From Posidonia oceanica (taxonomy: Eukaryota; Streptophyta; Magnoliopsida; Alismatales; Posidoniaceae), in NCBI GenBank assembly GCA_037176725.1, contig JAZBRS010000020.1, forward strand, positions 59,114,001 through 59,178,000: DNA of 64,000 bases, read 5' to 3'. The position numbers were made by a program, and so were the translations under genes. Position 1 is the stretch's first letter. Each line of letters starts with the position of its first letter. Shown piece by piece: positions 10,923-20,737 of the stretch. The notes beneath the pieces were generated by a model. The model ran no database searches, was not told the origin of the DNA, and saw only the letters and a program-made list of their open reading frames with translations.

Positions 10923-12248
10923 ATGGGGGATCCATCCTTTGGCTCTTTGCCTCCCGTAGATTCCGGGGTTGATGATCAGTCCTCCCTCTTTCTCCTAGCT
11001 GGCATCGGCCCGTTTCTCCAAGCACCTCCCCCAGGAGCGCTCCATGGTCCAGCTACCCTTGCCTTCCCTCTGCCTGTGGCACCTCGTGCTGAGGCGTAAG
11101 ATCCGTCCCCGCTTTCGCCCGGCACTGGTGGACCGAGCTATCCGGTGCCTCCCTTCATTGTGGGCCAGCTCCTTTGTCCTTCAATTGTGCCTTCTGAGCC
11201 TGCAGCTGTTACCCTTCTGCCTGGCCAGTCTACTCCCCTACCTCAGGAATCATCTGCGGTATCCCACATCGAGGTATCGCCTCTCTCCCCCGCTGTGGCA
11301 TTGCGTCCACTGTCGGATGTACCTTCATCCCCTTCGCGTCTAGTCTTGGGTCCTCGTGCTGAGGCGTCCCCCTTTACCTCATCAAGTTCCCCTGCCTTGC
11401 CACCTTTGTTGGGCCTACCTGACCTGCCTTTGCCCGCCTTAGAGTCCTCTGTGTCCCCTGCAACCCTTGACTCCTCTACCTTGGCAGCCCTAGCCCAGTA
11501 GGTCCAATCCATCTCCCGGCTGGCTCAGGAAATGCAGGCCTTAGCTCAGGCCATGCAGAGTCAGTTATCCACTCTTGCACCCTCTGCCCCTGCCCCTTTG
11601 GCACCTTTTCCGGTCGTGCCCCCTAGCCGCCTTGCACCGCCTACACTCCCTACTCCTCAGGAGTCACAACTAGAGGGGAAGCGCGCCCAACACTGGCTTT
11701 CTAACTTCACTCCCTTGGGCAAGTGTCTTGGTTCCTTTTTCCCCAAGGTTGTTCATCTCTTGACGCTGCCTGAGATTCATCCACCGCCGAATCCACTCCC
11801 GGCGTGGTATCAAGCTCATCTGTTCTACAGTTTCCACCGAGCTCCGGGGCACTCGACTGGTCACTGCCACACCTTGCGGGACACCATCCAGCGCCTCGTT
11901 AACCGAGGGATTCTTCGCTTCGACGTGCAGGAGGCAGACCCGACACCTCCACCATCACCGGTGCACTTTGGTCTACTCAGCCATCCCTCGCTTAGGTTTG
12001 CGAGCTTCAAGGATGCTGGGTCCTCGGGAGCCAATCGTAGCGCTCCCGACTTTAACTCTCCCCCGATGGATCCCTCTGGCCTCATCGGATTCGCTCCAGC
12101 CCCCTTTGCCATCCCATATCCTGAGCCTCCCATTTTCGTAGGTCAGTCAGAATGGCCATGCCAGGGTAGGAGAGCATGCGGCCAGAGGCGCCAGGGTAGC
12201 ACCAGCGGTGTAGGAGCGGGCCTAGCACCTCCCTCCCGAGGTTGGTGA
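10923..12248 (+). pseudogene. Element C gag-like ORF lacking the capsid core (non-autonomous element)
   Basis: One frame runs from ATG 10923 to TGA 12246-12248, about 441 codons, broken by TAA 11097 and TAG 11499. The N-terminal half is Pro/Ser/Ala-rich, followed by a short Gln-rich helix (around 11500-11570). The C-terminal part aligns with the B gag end: both have PKV...LP...P.PNPLP and then FHRAPGHSTGHC, a CxxH...GH....C zinc-knuckle-like motif. The first Cys is Tyr here. The Retrotrans_gag core present in B (about 47600-48060) is missing, and no protease, RT or integrase follows before the 3' region. C was therefore probably mobilised in trans. A splice-donor-like AG|GTAAGT (12252) follows directly after the stop. 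Confidence 0.7.
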
Positions 12249-12403
12249 CAGGTAAGTCCCTCTTACCCTCTCTTTTATTTCTTGTTTTGTCTTTTCGTTT
12301 TTTGTCATTTTGTTTTTGCATTTTCTCGTTTGTCAGGAAACCCATAAAAAATACAAAACACTTGAAAAACTTAAAAAACATGCATTCCCCTTTTGCATAC
12401 ACC

Positions 12404-12800
12404 GGGCTAGCAGCCCTAACTGCTTGGCGATAAGTCCGTCAACTTATCATCCGAGCTGGTATCCCCAACTATCCAGTGATGGGTCTGTCAACTCATCACC
12501 GGGCTGGCAGCCCTAACTGCCCGATTGACGCCCGTCACGTCGTCTACCCCCTTTTCTTGCACACCGGGCTGGCAACCCTAACTGCCCGGCGGTAGGTTCG
12601 TCAACCTATCATCCTGCTCATACATGTCACCTCACATGCACATATCCCTTCTTGCATGTACATCCCATCTCACACTCCGGGCTGGCAGCCCTAACTGCTC
12701 GACGATGGGTCCATCAACCTATCATTTTGCATTTCCACGCCTCGAGCTGATATCCCTAACTATTCGGTGATAGGTCCGTCAACTTATCACCTAGCACATA
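12404..12800. repeat. Hairpin array in element C, upstream of the A insertion
   Basis: Seven or so dispersed units. They combine GGGCTGGCAGCCC-type hairpins with GATAAGT-CCGTCA-ACTTATC, GATGGGT-CTGTCA-ACTCATC and GGTAGGT-TCGTCA-ACCTATC stems. The two arms change together between units while the loop stays CCGTYA-like. A variant second half is TTGACGCCCGTCA. Confidence 0.75.
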
Positions 12801-13231
12801 TCAATCATCTTGCACATATCTGTCATCATGCATTGTCATTTACTGCATGTACATATCATTTCATACATCCTGAAAAAGACAAAAGCATCAAAAAATAAAA
12901 AAAGCCAAAAAACTACAAAAACATGCTTTCCCTTGCCGCTGGTTTCGATTTTATGTTTTTCTAAAAAAGCAAAAACCATAAAAATCACAAAACTCACAAA
13001 GCCAAAAACATGTGTAAAATCTACAAAACACATAAACATTTGCATAACCCAAAAACTTGGCTTTGGACCAACGAGCAGTGCCGAGAGGGTGTCAAGCATC
13101 AACCACCTCAGGCGGAACTCACCCGAGCAGCGCCATCTCTTGCATGTGGCCACAGTGTGAGACTAAGAGCAAAATAGAGCATCTCGCTGAGCTAAAAACT
13201 CCCAGAAGCGAGATCCACCTTATCAAGAGAG

Positions 13232-13236
13232 TCCAC
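13232..13236 (+). repeat. Target site duplication of element A, left copy (TCCAC)
   Basis: TCCAC directly before the LTR start at 13237, repeated exactly at 37209-37213 directly after the 3' LTR. A 5-bp duplication is the standard length for Ty3/gypsy integrases. Confidence 0.95.
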
Positions 13237-13447
13237 TGTAGATACCCCGTTTTGGCACTCCCTTCATGTTAGTATATTCCATTACATTAGGTCGCTCCTA
13301 GAAGCCCTTTGCTCAACCCAGGACGTCTCACTCAAGCCAAACACCTTCTCTCCGGTTCAAAATGTTATCCCTATCTATGCCCCAAGTGTCGGCAACTTGA
13401 ATGCTCTTCATGTCTTAACCAAATTTGGAGATGGACTGACTAAGGGT

Positions 13448-13531
13448 GTTGTATGCTGGATTCCCAGCTTACAACGTTGGCCGCAGTTTTCCCAGCGGCT
13501 AACATTGGCCGCTAGTTGTCTAGCGTCCAAC
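13448..13531. repeat. Three tandem 28-nt hairpin modules in the A 5' LTR
   Basis: Units 13448-13475, 13476-13503 and 13504-13531, each exactly 28 nt, each starting GTT/ATT and ending AAC. The arms are GTTGTATGCTGG/CCAGCTTACAAC, GTTGGCCGC/GCGGCTAAC and TTGGCCGCTAG/CTAGCGTCCAA. The bases differ between units but the pairing is largely kept. The same array is at 36090-36173. Confidence 0.9.
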
Positions 13532-13705
13532 GTGGGAACCCAGTCAGCCCCCAAACTTTCTTTATTTGGCCAAATACAAAATCCGTGTTTTTGCCTTCTT
13601 TAGACGTTGTTGACCAGTCAAAGCAATTAACACCAGCTTAATGACATTTAATCATGTTTTAATTAGGGGATATTCCTTGTTCCTGGTAGCTGTGCTTCGG
13701 AGGCC

Positions 13706-13761
13706 GTTATCCGCTGGAATCCCAGCGTATAATGTTATCCGCTGGTTTTCCAGCGTATAAC
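13706..13761. repeat. Two tandem 28-nt hairpin modules in the A 5' LTR
   Basis: Units 13706-13733 and 13734-13761 with arms GTTATCCGCTGG and CCAGCGTATAAC (or AAT), 11 of 12 positions paired. They lie 64 bp upstream of the LTR TATA box. The 3' LTR copy is at 36348-36403. Confidence 0.9.
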
Positions 13762-13825
13762 ACCCCTGAATTGGAAAGTTGGCAGGTCTATTCATTCCAT
13801 TCCTTTCTTGTTCCTCCCCCACTTC

Positions 13826-13832
13826 TATAAAA
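13826..13832 (+). promoter_or_regulatory. LTR TATA box of element A
   Basis: TATAAAA in CTTCTATAAAATCAAGGG. In the 3' LTR the same position reads CTACAAAAGC, so the TATA is lost there. It would drive the genomic RNA of element A from the 5' LTR. Confidence 0.75.
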
Positions 13833-14569
13833 TCAAGGGTACCCTCACAGGGTCGGAGGGACGGTTTTTGGGATTAAAAAGGGATTTCTAGAGAGAAGTG
13901 AGATCCTTGAGAATTGAAATAGTGAAGAGAAATTTTGAAAGGTGGAGAGTCTTTGCAAGAGCTTGAGTTTCCCTTTGTCGTCAGTAACATCATGTCGACA
14001 TGTCTTGCACTTCGTGCATAGATAAAAGGGGACTCTATTTATTGTTTTCTTTTCTTTTTTTTTCATACCACATATTTAATTCCGTAGCATAATCAAGCAT
14101 ATTGAGTTCATATATTGTTGTAGCTAAGCATACATTTTCATCAGTTGCAACCGGGGGGATCAAACCCCTCGGGTACGTATTTCATTGTGTTTCTCCATTC
14201 TCTATTTATTCTGAATAAGTTACTATACCATATTGATCCATATTTGCATTATTTTTGTTTGTTTTGCTAATATTTGTCATACGAGGAGGAAGAAGAAAGA
14301 AGAAGAAACTCACCAAGCATGGGCACCCTTGGGCAACGCGGGCGTTGTCCCAAGGTAGCTGAACCCACAACCATCACACATCTCCCCAAGGCATCTCGAG
14401 GGCCAGCGAAAGCAAACCAAGAGTGGCGATCACACTGACTTCAACACACGTGAAGTAGAGAAGTTATATACAACAAAAAGAGGGACCCCAAGAAGGAGCA
14501 AACAGAAACAAAGGTGAAGCGAAGGCTTTCCCCTCCTCCTAACCTTCCCAAAATCCCATATCCACAGTC

Positions 14570-14586
14570 TGGCGATCACGGTGGGA
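14570..14586 (+). other. Element A primer binding site (probably tRNA-Arg)
   Basis: TGGCGATCACGGTGGGA starts three bases after the LTR end. The initial TGG pairs with CCA of a tRNA. The rest resembles the complement of a plant tRNA-Arg 3' end (TGGCGACCACAGTGGGA, from memory) with two mismatches. Confidence 0.7.
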
Positions 14587-14857
14587 TGGCTAAAAGTGCC
14601 CCCGTGCAAGGTAAGTAAGCCCTTCTTTCTTCTTCCTCCTCATTATTGACATTCTTAGTTTTAGTTTTAGTTTCTTAATTTCTCGTATGTTTTAAAGAAG
14701 CAGCGAAATTCCTCGTAGTGTTTTGAGGCGTCGTGATCTTTTTCGTTTGTTTTCTATATTTGAATAACTGAAATCACCTCCCCCTCCTCTCTGGATTCTT
14801 GAGCGTGGGTGTGATATGTAAAAATTACTATTTTTCTAAAAAAAAAACTGTCAGTAC

Positions 14858-14913
14858 GTTATATGCGCAATCTGGTGCGTCCAACATTGGACGCTCCAGT
14901 ATACACGTCCAAC
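14858..14913. repeat. Two hairpin modules in the A leader
   Basis: Units of exactly 28 nt (14858-14885 and 14886-14913), starting GTTATATGCG and ATTGGACGCT and both ending CGTCCAAC. Confidence 0.8.
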
Positions 14914-15619
14914 GACTACTGAACAACATACTCTTCTGTTTTAATTTTCTCTTAGTTTTCTTGTTATAACTGGCCCAAAGGATTGAGATGTGAGGTAATC
15001 GGCTTTGCCGTAGGGACCGGAACTTCAGTTTCCTCGAGTGCTTTACAAAAAGAAACAAAAAAAAATCGAATCTTTTTATATGACTTGCATGGCCCTTATT
15101 GGGAACTAATTGCTTGTATCATTTCTTAAGTTATATAAGTAACCGTCTAGGTCCCAAGCACCTTTGTTGCAAAGGGCTTAGGAAAGGTACTTGTATTGTC
15201 ATTTTCTTTCACAAGGGGCCTTTCTTCTTCCTTGGCTTTTTGTGAAAGATAATTAGAACCTCAAGCTTTGATTTGTATTCCTCCCTCCCCCTTTCGGTGG
15301 TTTGATTGTGCTTGGTGTGTTGATACGTGAGTGACCCAATCAATCCTGAGTACGCTGGGCTCTACCTCTACGGGGTAGGGACCTAAGTGTATTCAAGCTC
15401 CCCCTAACATCCTCAGGAGTTGAGGTAAGGGGCAGTACCAAAAAAATATTCACCCATTTTGTGAGGAGCCATAGAAATCCCAGAAAAGAAGCCATACCTA
15501 AGCCTTAAGAAACCCTGAGAGCTACGAAGGTTTAAAACACTAATCTCAAAGCGAAAACAGAAATTAAAACTTTAAATCGCTGTTTGAAAGTGTTTCTGTG
15601 CAGTTCCCTGCAGCAGGGT

Positions 15620-15675
15620 GTTAGACGTTGGAATCTCTGCGCCTAACGTTGGATGCTGCAGATACCACGTCTAAC
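15620..15675. repeat. Two hairpin modules in the A leader
   Basis: 28-nt units 15620-15647 (GTTAGACGTT...CGCCTAAC) and 15648-15675 (GTTGGATGCT...CGTCTAAC). Confidence 0.8.
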
Positions 15676-16019
15676 GCATTCTTTACTTGGCTGTTTATTT
15701 TCTAAGTTTTTCTGTGGTGGATTAATTGCAGGGCAAAACATTTCAAAGCAAAACAGTGATAGTCAGTTTTATATTCTATTTTTTTTAGGAACCTGTATTA
15801 AATTCCAAAAGTCCCTATAATTTCTTTGTTTTTGTAAGCACTTGTAACCTTTCATTTATATATAAAAAAAAAGAGGGAAAAAAATCAGAAAAAAGGAAAA
15901 AAAGAAAAAAAAAGAGAAAAAAAAAAAGAAAAAAAAAAGAGAGGAAAAAAGGAGAGAAAGAAAAACAAAGGAAGAAAACAATGAAGACAGGGGAAGAACA
16001 AGGGAATACAGCTGAGGGC

Positions 16020-16076
16020 GTTGAACGCGGAGTTTACTGCGTCCAACGTTGTACACTACATTTTGAGGCGTATTAC
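16020..16076. repeat. Two hairpin modules just before element A gag
   Basis: Unit 16020-16047 (28 nt, GTTGAACGCG...CGTCCAAC) and 16048-16076 (29 nt, GTTGTACACT...GCGTATTAC). They end about 40 bp before the gag ATG. Confidence 0.8.
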
Positions 16077-16117
16077 ACCCTGAAGTCAAATTTCATCTCA
16101 TTATCTTGGTTGCTACA

Positions 16118-18030
16118 ATGATGAACCACCAAGTCTTTAAAGCTAAACAACTAGAAAGAGAGAGGTCAGACTCAGCAAGTACGGCGGAAGAGGAGCCTAT
16201 AATCTACCATCCGACCACCGGAGTAGCCTTGGATCCAGATTCGATCCAGTATAAAGCCATGTATCTGTTCTTAAATGAAGAGACATCAACCCCTACGGGG
16301 CTATGTCAGAACAACCTCCAGCAGCCACCCCACCTCGGTGAAGGACAACGAAGGCCAGTTGCGGACCATACCCTGACGATCTATACCAGGGACAAAATAG
16401 CAACCCACCGCCGGATACGAACCACCCAGAACATGGTACAGCGCTCAACGGAGCTTATAACTCAAGGGCAAACCCCTTGATCCAAGAACAAAATCACATG
16501 CCACATGGCGAATACAAGGAAAGAGTCTATCCGCCCTACAGGCATCAAGGACAGCATCTCCAAGCACCTACGGCGGGCAATCAGCCTCAACCGGATTATC
16601 ACTACCACCAGGCATCTCCTCTGCGATATGAGCCAGTCGCACCTTAGCACTTCTACAATAGCTATCCTCATTAGCAGCAGAACCACCAGTCCTTCAATTC
16701 ACATATCCTGACCCCATCAATCGAGATAACAAATCTAGATGAGATGAGAAAAATGCCCAGCGCAATAGGGGTACATACCCAAGCTCCGGCAAACTTTGAT
16801 ATGAGCCGGTTTCCTCCATTCAGACTACCCTCGGGCTTCAAGTAACCGAAGACTCCCAAGTTCAACATGACCACCAACCCACTCAGTCACCTAGTGCGGT
16901 TCCAAATGGAGTCAGCCCCCTACTTCCATGACTTGGGGCTTGTCGTACACTTGTTCTTCTACTCGCTTGAAGGAGTGCCCATGGATTGGTTTCTCACTCT
17001 CTCCAAGGAAGACCCCAGCAGCTTTGATAAAATTAGAAAGAGCTTCCTCACAAAATACCAGCACAAGATAGATCCTAAATCGACCTTCCACGACCTAAGC
17101 ACGGAGGTCATAAAGCAAGGCAAAAGCTGGGTAACATTCGCCAACAGATGGCGAGAAATGGCAGTCAGATCAAGCTTGACCATTCCAGAGAGACAAGTGG
17201 TCCAAACCCTCATTGCAAACACCACTGGATCGATGAAGAAGGGACTTGTGAATGCCTACTGTCCCAATGTGACGACTTTATATGAAGTGGTAGCCTCTGT
17301 TAAAGAAAATCTGCATGAATTCATGGAGGAGCCCAAGAAGAGCTCGAAAACACAGATAGTAGAGGGCGTGACCGAAGTCATCAACAAAATGAGCTCTGCA
17401 CCCAGACCATCCAAAAAAAAGGCCATACTAGCTTCACAGCAGCCAACCTGGAGCCACCCTCCTCAGCAACAGCAAGCATGGAGCCGCCCTCCTCAGCAAC
17501 AGTAGGCATGGAACCCTCCTCAGCAACAGCAGGCATGGAATAACCCTCCTCCTCAGCAGTAGATCCACCCTATGTGGAATGCTCCCCGGCCACAATAGAA
17601 TAAGGGCAATCAAAATGACCAAGTCAACACCGAAAATCCCCACAACAACAGTGGGAACGGGGGCAGTTATCACAATGTTCCCCCTCCACAACTATTGCCA
17701 CGCAAAAGGGGAAGGAGAGACCATTACCCTCCTCTATCGATCACACTGGCAGATATGTTCATAGAGCTAGAAGATGCAAAAGCAATTGAACTCCCGCCAG
17801 CTAGGCCTGAATTACCTAGTGACCAGAGCAAATACTGCCCGTTCCATAGAATACATGGTCACAACATTAATGACTGTTGGACTTTCAGAGACACAGTCTA
17901 TGACATGGTAGAGGCAGATGTGTTCGAGTGGGACATCCTAGTAAAAAGAGCCAAACAGAAGAAACAGACAGGGACGTCTCAACAGGTCTACAATGATCCT
18001 CTCCCTAAGCATCAAATCATGGCATTCTAG
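16118..18030 (+). pseudogene. gag: Element A gag (capsid and zinc-knuckle-like region), broken
   Basis: The likely start is ATG 16118, following the hairpin pair. The N-terminal part (to 16480) has IIYHPTTGVALDPDS. A +/-1 frame change near 16470 leads into a Gln/Pro-rich stretch with TAG stops. The Retrotrans_gag core is open from 16867 to 17505: LVRF near its start, then HLFFYSLEGVPMDWF and a FLTKYQHKIDPKS segment. After Gln-rich repeats (17440-17580, several TAG), the frame resumes at 17695 and contains YCPFHRIHGHNINDC, a CxxH...GH....C zinc-knuckle variant common in Tat gag. It would form virus-like particles around the genomic RNA. It is not functional as it stands. Confidence 0.85.
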
Positions 18031-18081
18031 GACGAACAGCTCCCTAATCCGTTAACATCAAAAGACTGGGACAACCATGCC

Positions 18082-19332
18082 ATGCCAGAAGTAAACTGGG
18101 GCGGCCAAGCTGATAATGAGGGAATGATCTTAGATGATGACTGGGACAGTGAGGCAAACAAGGGGCTAACAATGGAAGATCTCCTTAGCCAATTCAACCT
18201 CACAGCAGTAGTGGAGAGACCACAAGATAATATAGAGGAAGAAAGCACTCTTGCCAAAGTTCAAAAGGCCAATCGGCAATTTGAATGAGAAAATATAGTC
18301 TTCAAAGATTCTGAGCTTCCGTCTCCACATAAGCAAGAGCTGCCGCTCGCCATCACAGTGGGCATCAATGACCATGTGCTGCAAGGAGTATTAGTTGACA
18401 CTAGAGCAAGCCGAAGCCTCAGTTCTCTCTCCACACTCCGGAGCTTAGGACTAGACGAAGATGAGCTAGACAAAACCCCCTTCATGTGCACTGGGTTTGA
18501 CCAGAACGAGAAACTAGCACTAGGGACAATGCCTATGGAAATCACAGTCGGTCCTTTGACCAATATCACTTCGGTGATCATCATGAAAGAGGAAGTCCTA
18601 GAACCCCTCATCCTTGGGAGATCTTGGCTAGCAGAGGTCGAGGCTGTAGCATCTCTAGTTCATCAAATGCTAAAGTTCAAATACCAAGGAGCGGTCATTA
18701 GCATTCCTGCTAATCGTCCGGGGATTCTATGCACATTCAATATGTCCGAGCCACAAATTGCAACCCTTTGGGAAAAGGAGGAATCACAACGTCTGCCATG
18801 GAGAAAATCATCACTATGGGCTCCCAAGCCGCTGTCACCACCGGTCTCACCAATCTTTAGAGCAGCTAGGCCACCGTCAAGTCAGTTGCCGACCCTCAAC
18901 ACTTCAGTATTCCAGAGCACTACTACTCCATCATCCCCAATCTTTCGAGTGCTAACAGAGCAGCTAGCTAGGGCCACAAAGCCACTAGAGCTTGGCGGAC
19001 CTGTACGAAAGGAGCCCATCTTCACTTGGCCATACAAGAAAGGAGCATCAAGCGGTCAAAGCAAAGGAAATGAGGCCGTGGCACCCATCACCAAAGGAGG
19101 AAGGTTATCAAATCGGATCATGCTACCAATAGAGCAAACAGAGCCAGTTAGACCTCAAGAAGGAATCAAGTCAGTAGAATATGACATCCTAGAGCAATTA
19201 AAGAAAACACAAGCCAGGATCTCAATCTATGATCTCATAAACAGCTCGATTCAACACCGGAATGCTGTGCAGGGAGTGCTAGAGAAGGCCAAGTTGCTCC
19301 AGATATGTCAGCAGAACAACTCCATGTTATAG
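18082..19332 (+). pseudogene. Element A first protease-like (retropepsin) domain plus linker
   Basis: The frame continues from gag. ITVGINDHVLQGVLVDTRAS (near 18351-18412) has the retropepsin pattern, but the glycine of the catalytic DTGAS is Arg. About 200 bp later LILGRSWL matches the hydrophobic-hydrophobic-GR pattern that closes a retropepsin. A Ser/Pro-rich linker follows (18780-19190). It ends with ARISIYDLINSS..HR (about 19210-19260), the motif that normally precedes the protease in Tat elements. A second, standard protease follows at once, so this one is an extra or duplicated domain. Confidence 0.7.
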
Positions 19333-19755
19333 CTACAGCAGCCTTTGTAGAACCTATCATCACATTTGCTGATAGTGAGTTGGCGCCAATAAAGAGGAGA
19401 AAAGCACCTTTAATTGTAACCATTTCTATAAACAATCAGTTGATTTCTGAAGTGCTCATAGACACTGGTGCATCCATGAACATTTGCTCTCTAAGCACAA
19501 TACAAGCCCTGGGTGTTAAAGAGGCCTCCTTAACTGCCATTGATATGACGATTGCCGAATATGATGACAGTAAAAGAAAAGTACACGGCAAATGGACTAC
19601 AAAGATCGGGATAGGACCAGCCCAGGTTCTAGCCCAACTAATCGTCATAGATATGAATGTCCCATAACAAATCATCCTCGGGAGGCAGTGGCTTGACAGT
19701 CTAAGAGGAGTATCATCCCCCAGGCACCAATGTCTGAAATTCCCCACAATGGGAA
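19305..19755 (+). pseudogene. pro: Element A protease (second retropepsin domain)
   Basis: APLIVTISINNQLISEVLID, then TGAS: catalytic DTGAS is intact at about 19461-19475. IILGRQWLDSL and HQCLKFPT follow, the usual C-terminal landmarks. A TAA at 19665 splits the domain just before IILGRQW. The frame differs from gag (shift near 19305) and from the next segment (shift near 19750). It would process the Gag-Pol polyprotein. Confidence 0.8.
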
Positions 19756-20737
19756 AATTATAAAGATATTAGAGGACATACTAGGCAGAGATGCAGAGGC
19801 CAATGTAATATACCTACCGCACCCGTTCAGCCTGCGAGAAAAGCCGACCTGCGCCGAAAAAGGCAAGAACATAGTATCCATGGTCGAGCTAAGGGACAAA
19901 TGGGCTAAGCCCAAGTTATTTCACAAAAAGAAGGGACCCTCCCAAAACAGAAGACCCTCCATGAATGTGGGATGGGAGATCATGAGGAGGATTGGCTACA
20001 AGGAAGGCTGGGGCTTAGGCCCAGGAGGGAAAGGAACGAAGGAGCCAGTAAAGGCTAGCGACAAGGAAGGGAAGGGAGGACTCGGTTTCAACCAGTTCCC
20101 CGACGGACGACCATTACAGTGGAATCTACAAGAACATTTCACCAGTGTAGGGATCTTCGATCCGAATTCATCTCCACTGGGAAATATTATTTTGGTGCAA
20201 TCAACCAAACACACTCTCCAAAGTGTAGAGGACACAGCCGACGAAAACATTTCCGGTTTATTCCAAATGCTTGAATTGCCTGTAGAGCCTCACGAAGGTC
20301 AGACTGCAAGGGAGTTGACAGTAGAGCCTCACGAAGGTCAAACTGTAGCAGCAGAGCCTCACGAAGGTCAGACTGCAGTAGAGTTGCCAACAGAGCCTCA
20401 CGAAGGTCAAACTGCAACATTGCAGCCACCACTGTTAGGCGCACCAGCCCCCAAACCTCCGAACAAGCCACCTCTTTCTCCTTCTTCTCCCTCTTCTTCC
20501 AACACCGCCACTTCCAAGCCTCCGCTTCCTCCTGCTCCGGACATCTCTTCCTCTTTGGTGCAAAGGCCGGGGCAAACTCTACGCAAGTTGCAACGACTCG
20601 TAGATAGGGTTCGCCGCCTCACAGCAAATCTCTCGGAAGGTCTGCAGCCTCAAAGGCCTGAAATTGACCCTGACCCAGGGCCACATCATGAGCTTTTCAA
20701 AGATGGTGGGAATATCGACCATGACAAGCCCGCCTAG
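19730..20737 (+). pseudogene. Element A G-patch region and Pro/Ser-rich linker
   Basis: A G-patch domain at 19967-20089 (residues about 80-120) shows GWEIMRRIGYKEGWGLGPGG, then a PVKA turn and GGLGF. G-patch domains follow the protease in many plant Tat polyproteins and in some retroviruses, where they bind nucleic acid. Four repeats of EPHEGQT come next (20282-20416), then a Pro/Ser-rich spacer to TAG 20735. The reading frame differs from both neighbours. Confidence 0.75.

Larger units (their letters stand above)
12249..13236 (+). other. Element C spacer after gag, up to the insertion point of element A
   Basis: Non-coding. It holds a T-rich tract, the hairpin array at 12404-12800, and A-rich filler with AAAACATAAAAAT words around 12870-13040. 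The last five bases (TCCAC, 13232-13236) are the target site duplicated by element A. The sequence resumes at 37214. Confidence 0.7.
13237..14566 (+). repeat. Element A 5' LTR
   Basis: TG...CA-bounded 1330-bp LTR, same length as 35879-37208. U3 contains two hairpin-module arrays (13448-13531, 13706-13761) followed by a TATA box at 13826-13832. The right end runs to ATATCCACA, three bases before the PBS. Confidence 0.95.
14587..16117 (+). other. Element A leader with hairpin modules and a strong splice-donor-like site
   Basis: No gene is visible. CAAG|GTAAGTAAG at 14611 is a near-perfect plant 5' splice site, and TTAATTGCAG at about 15730 could be an acceptor. Three module pairs lie at 14858-14913, 15620-15675 and 16020-16076, each unit 28-29 nt with GTT/ATT and AAC-like ends. 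A purine-rich GAAAAA tract fills 15868-15985. Confidence 0.65.

Noticed and set aside
13448..13531. Regularly repeated 28-nt palindromes, superficially CRISPR-like
   Set aside because: Units are directly adjacent with no spacers, and the context is a plant retrotransposon.
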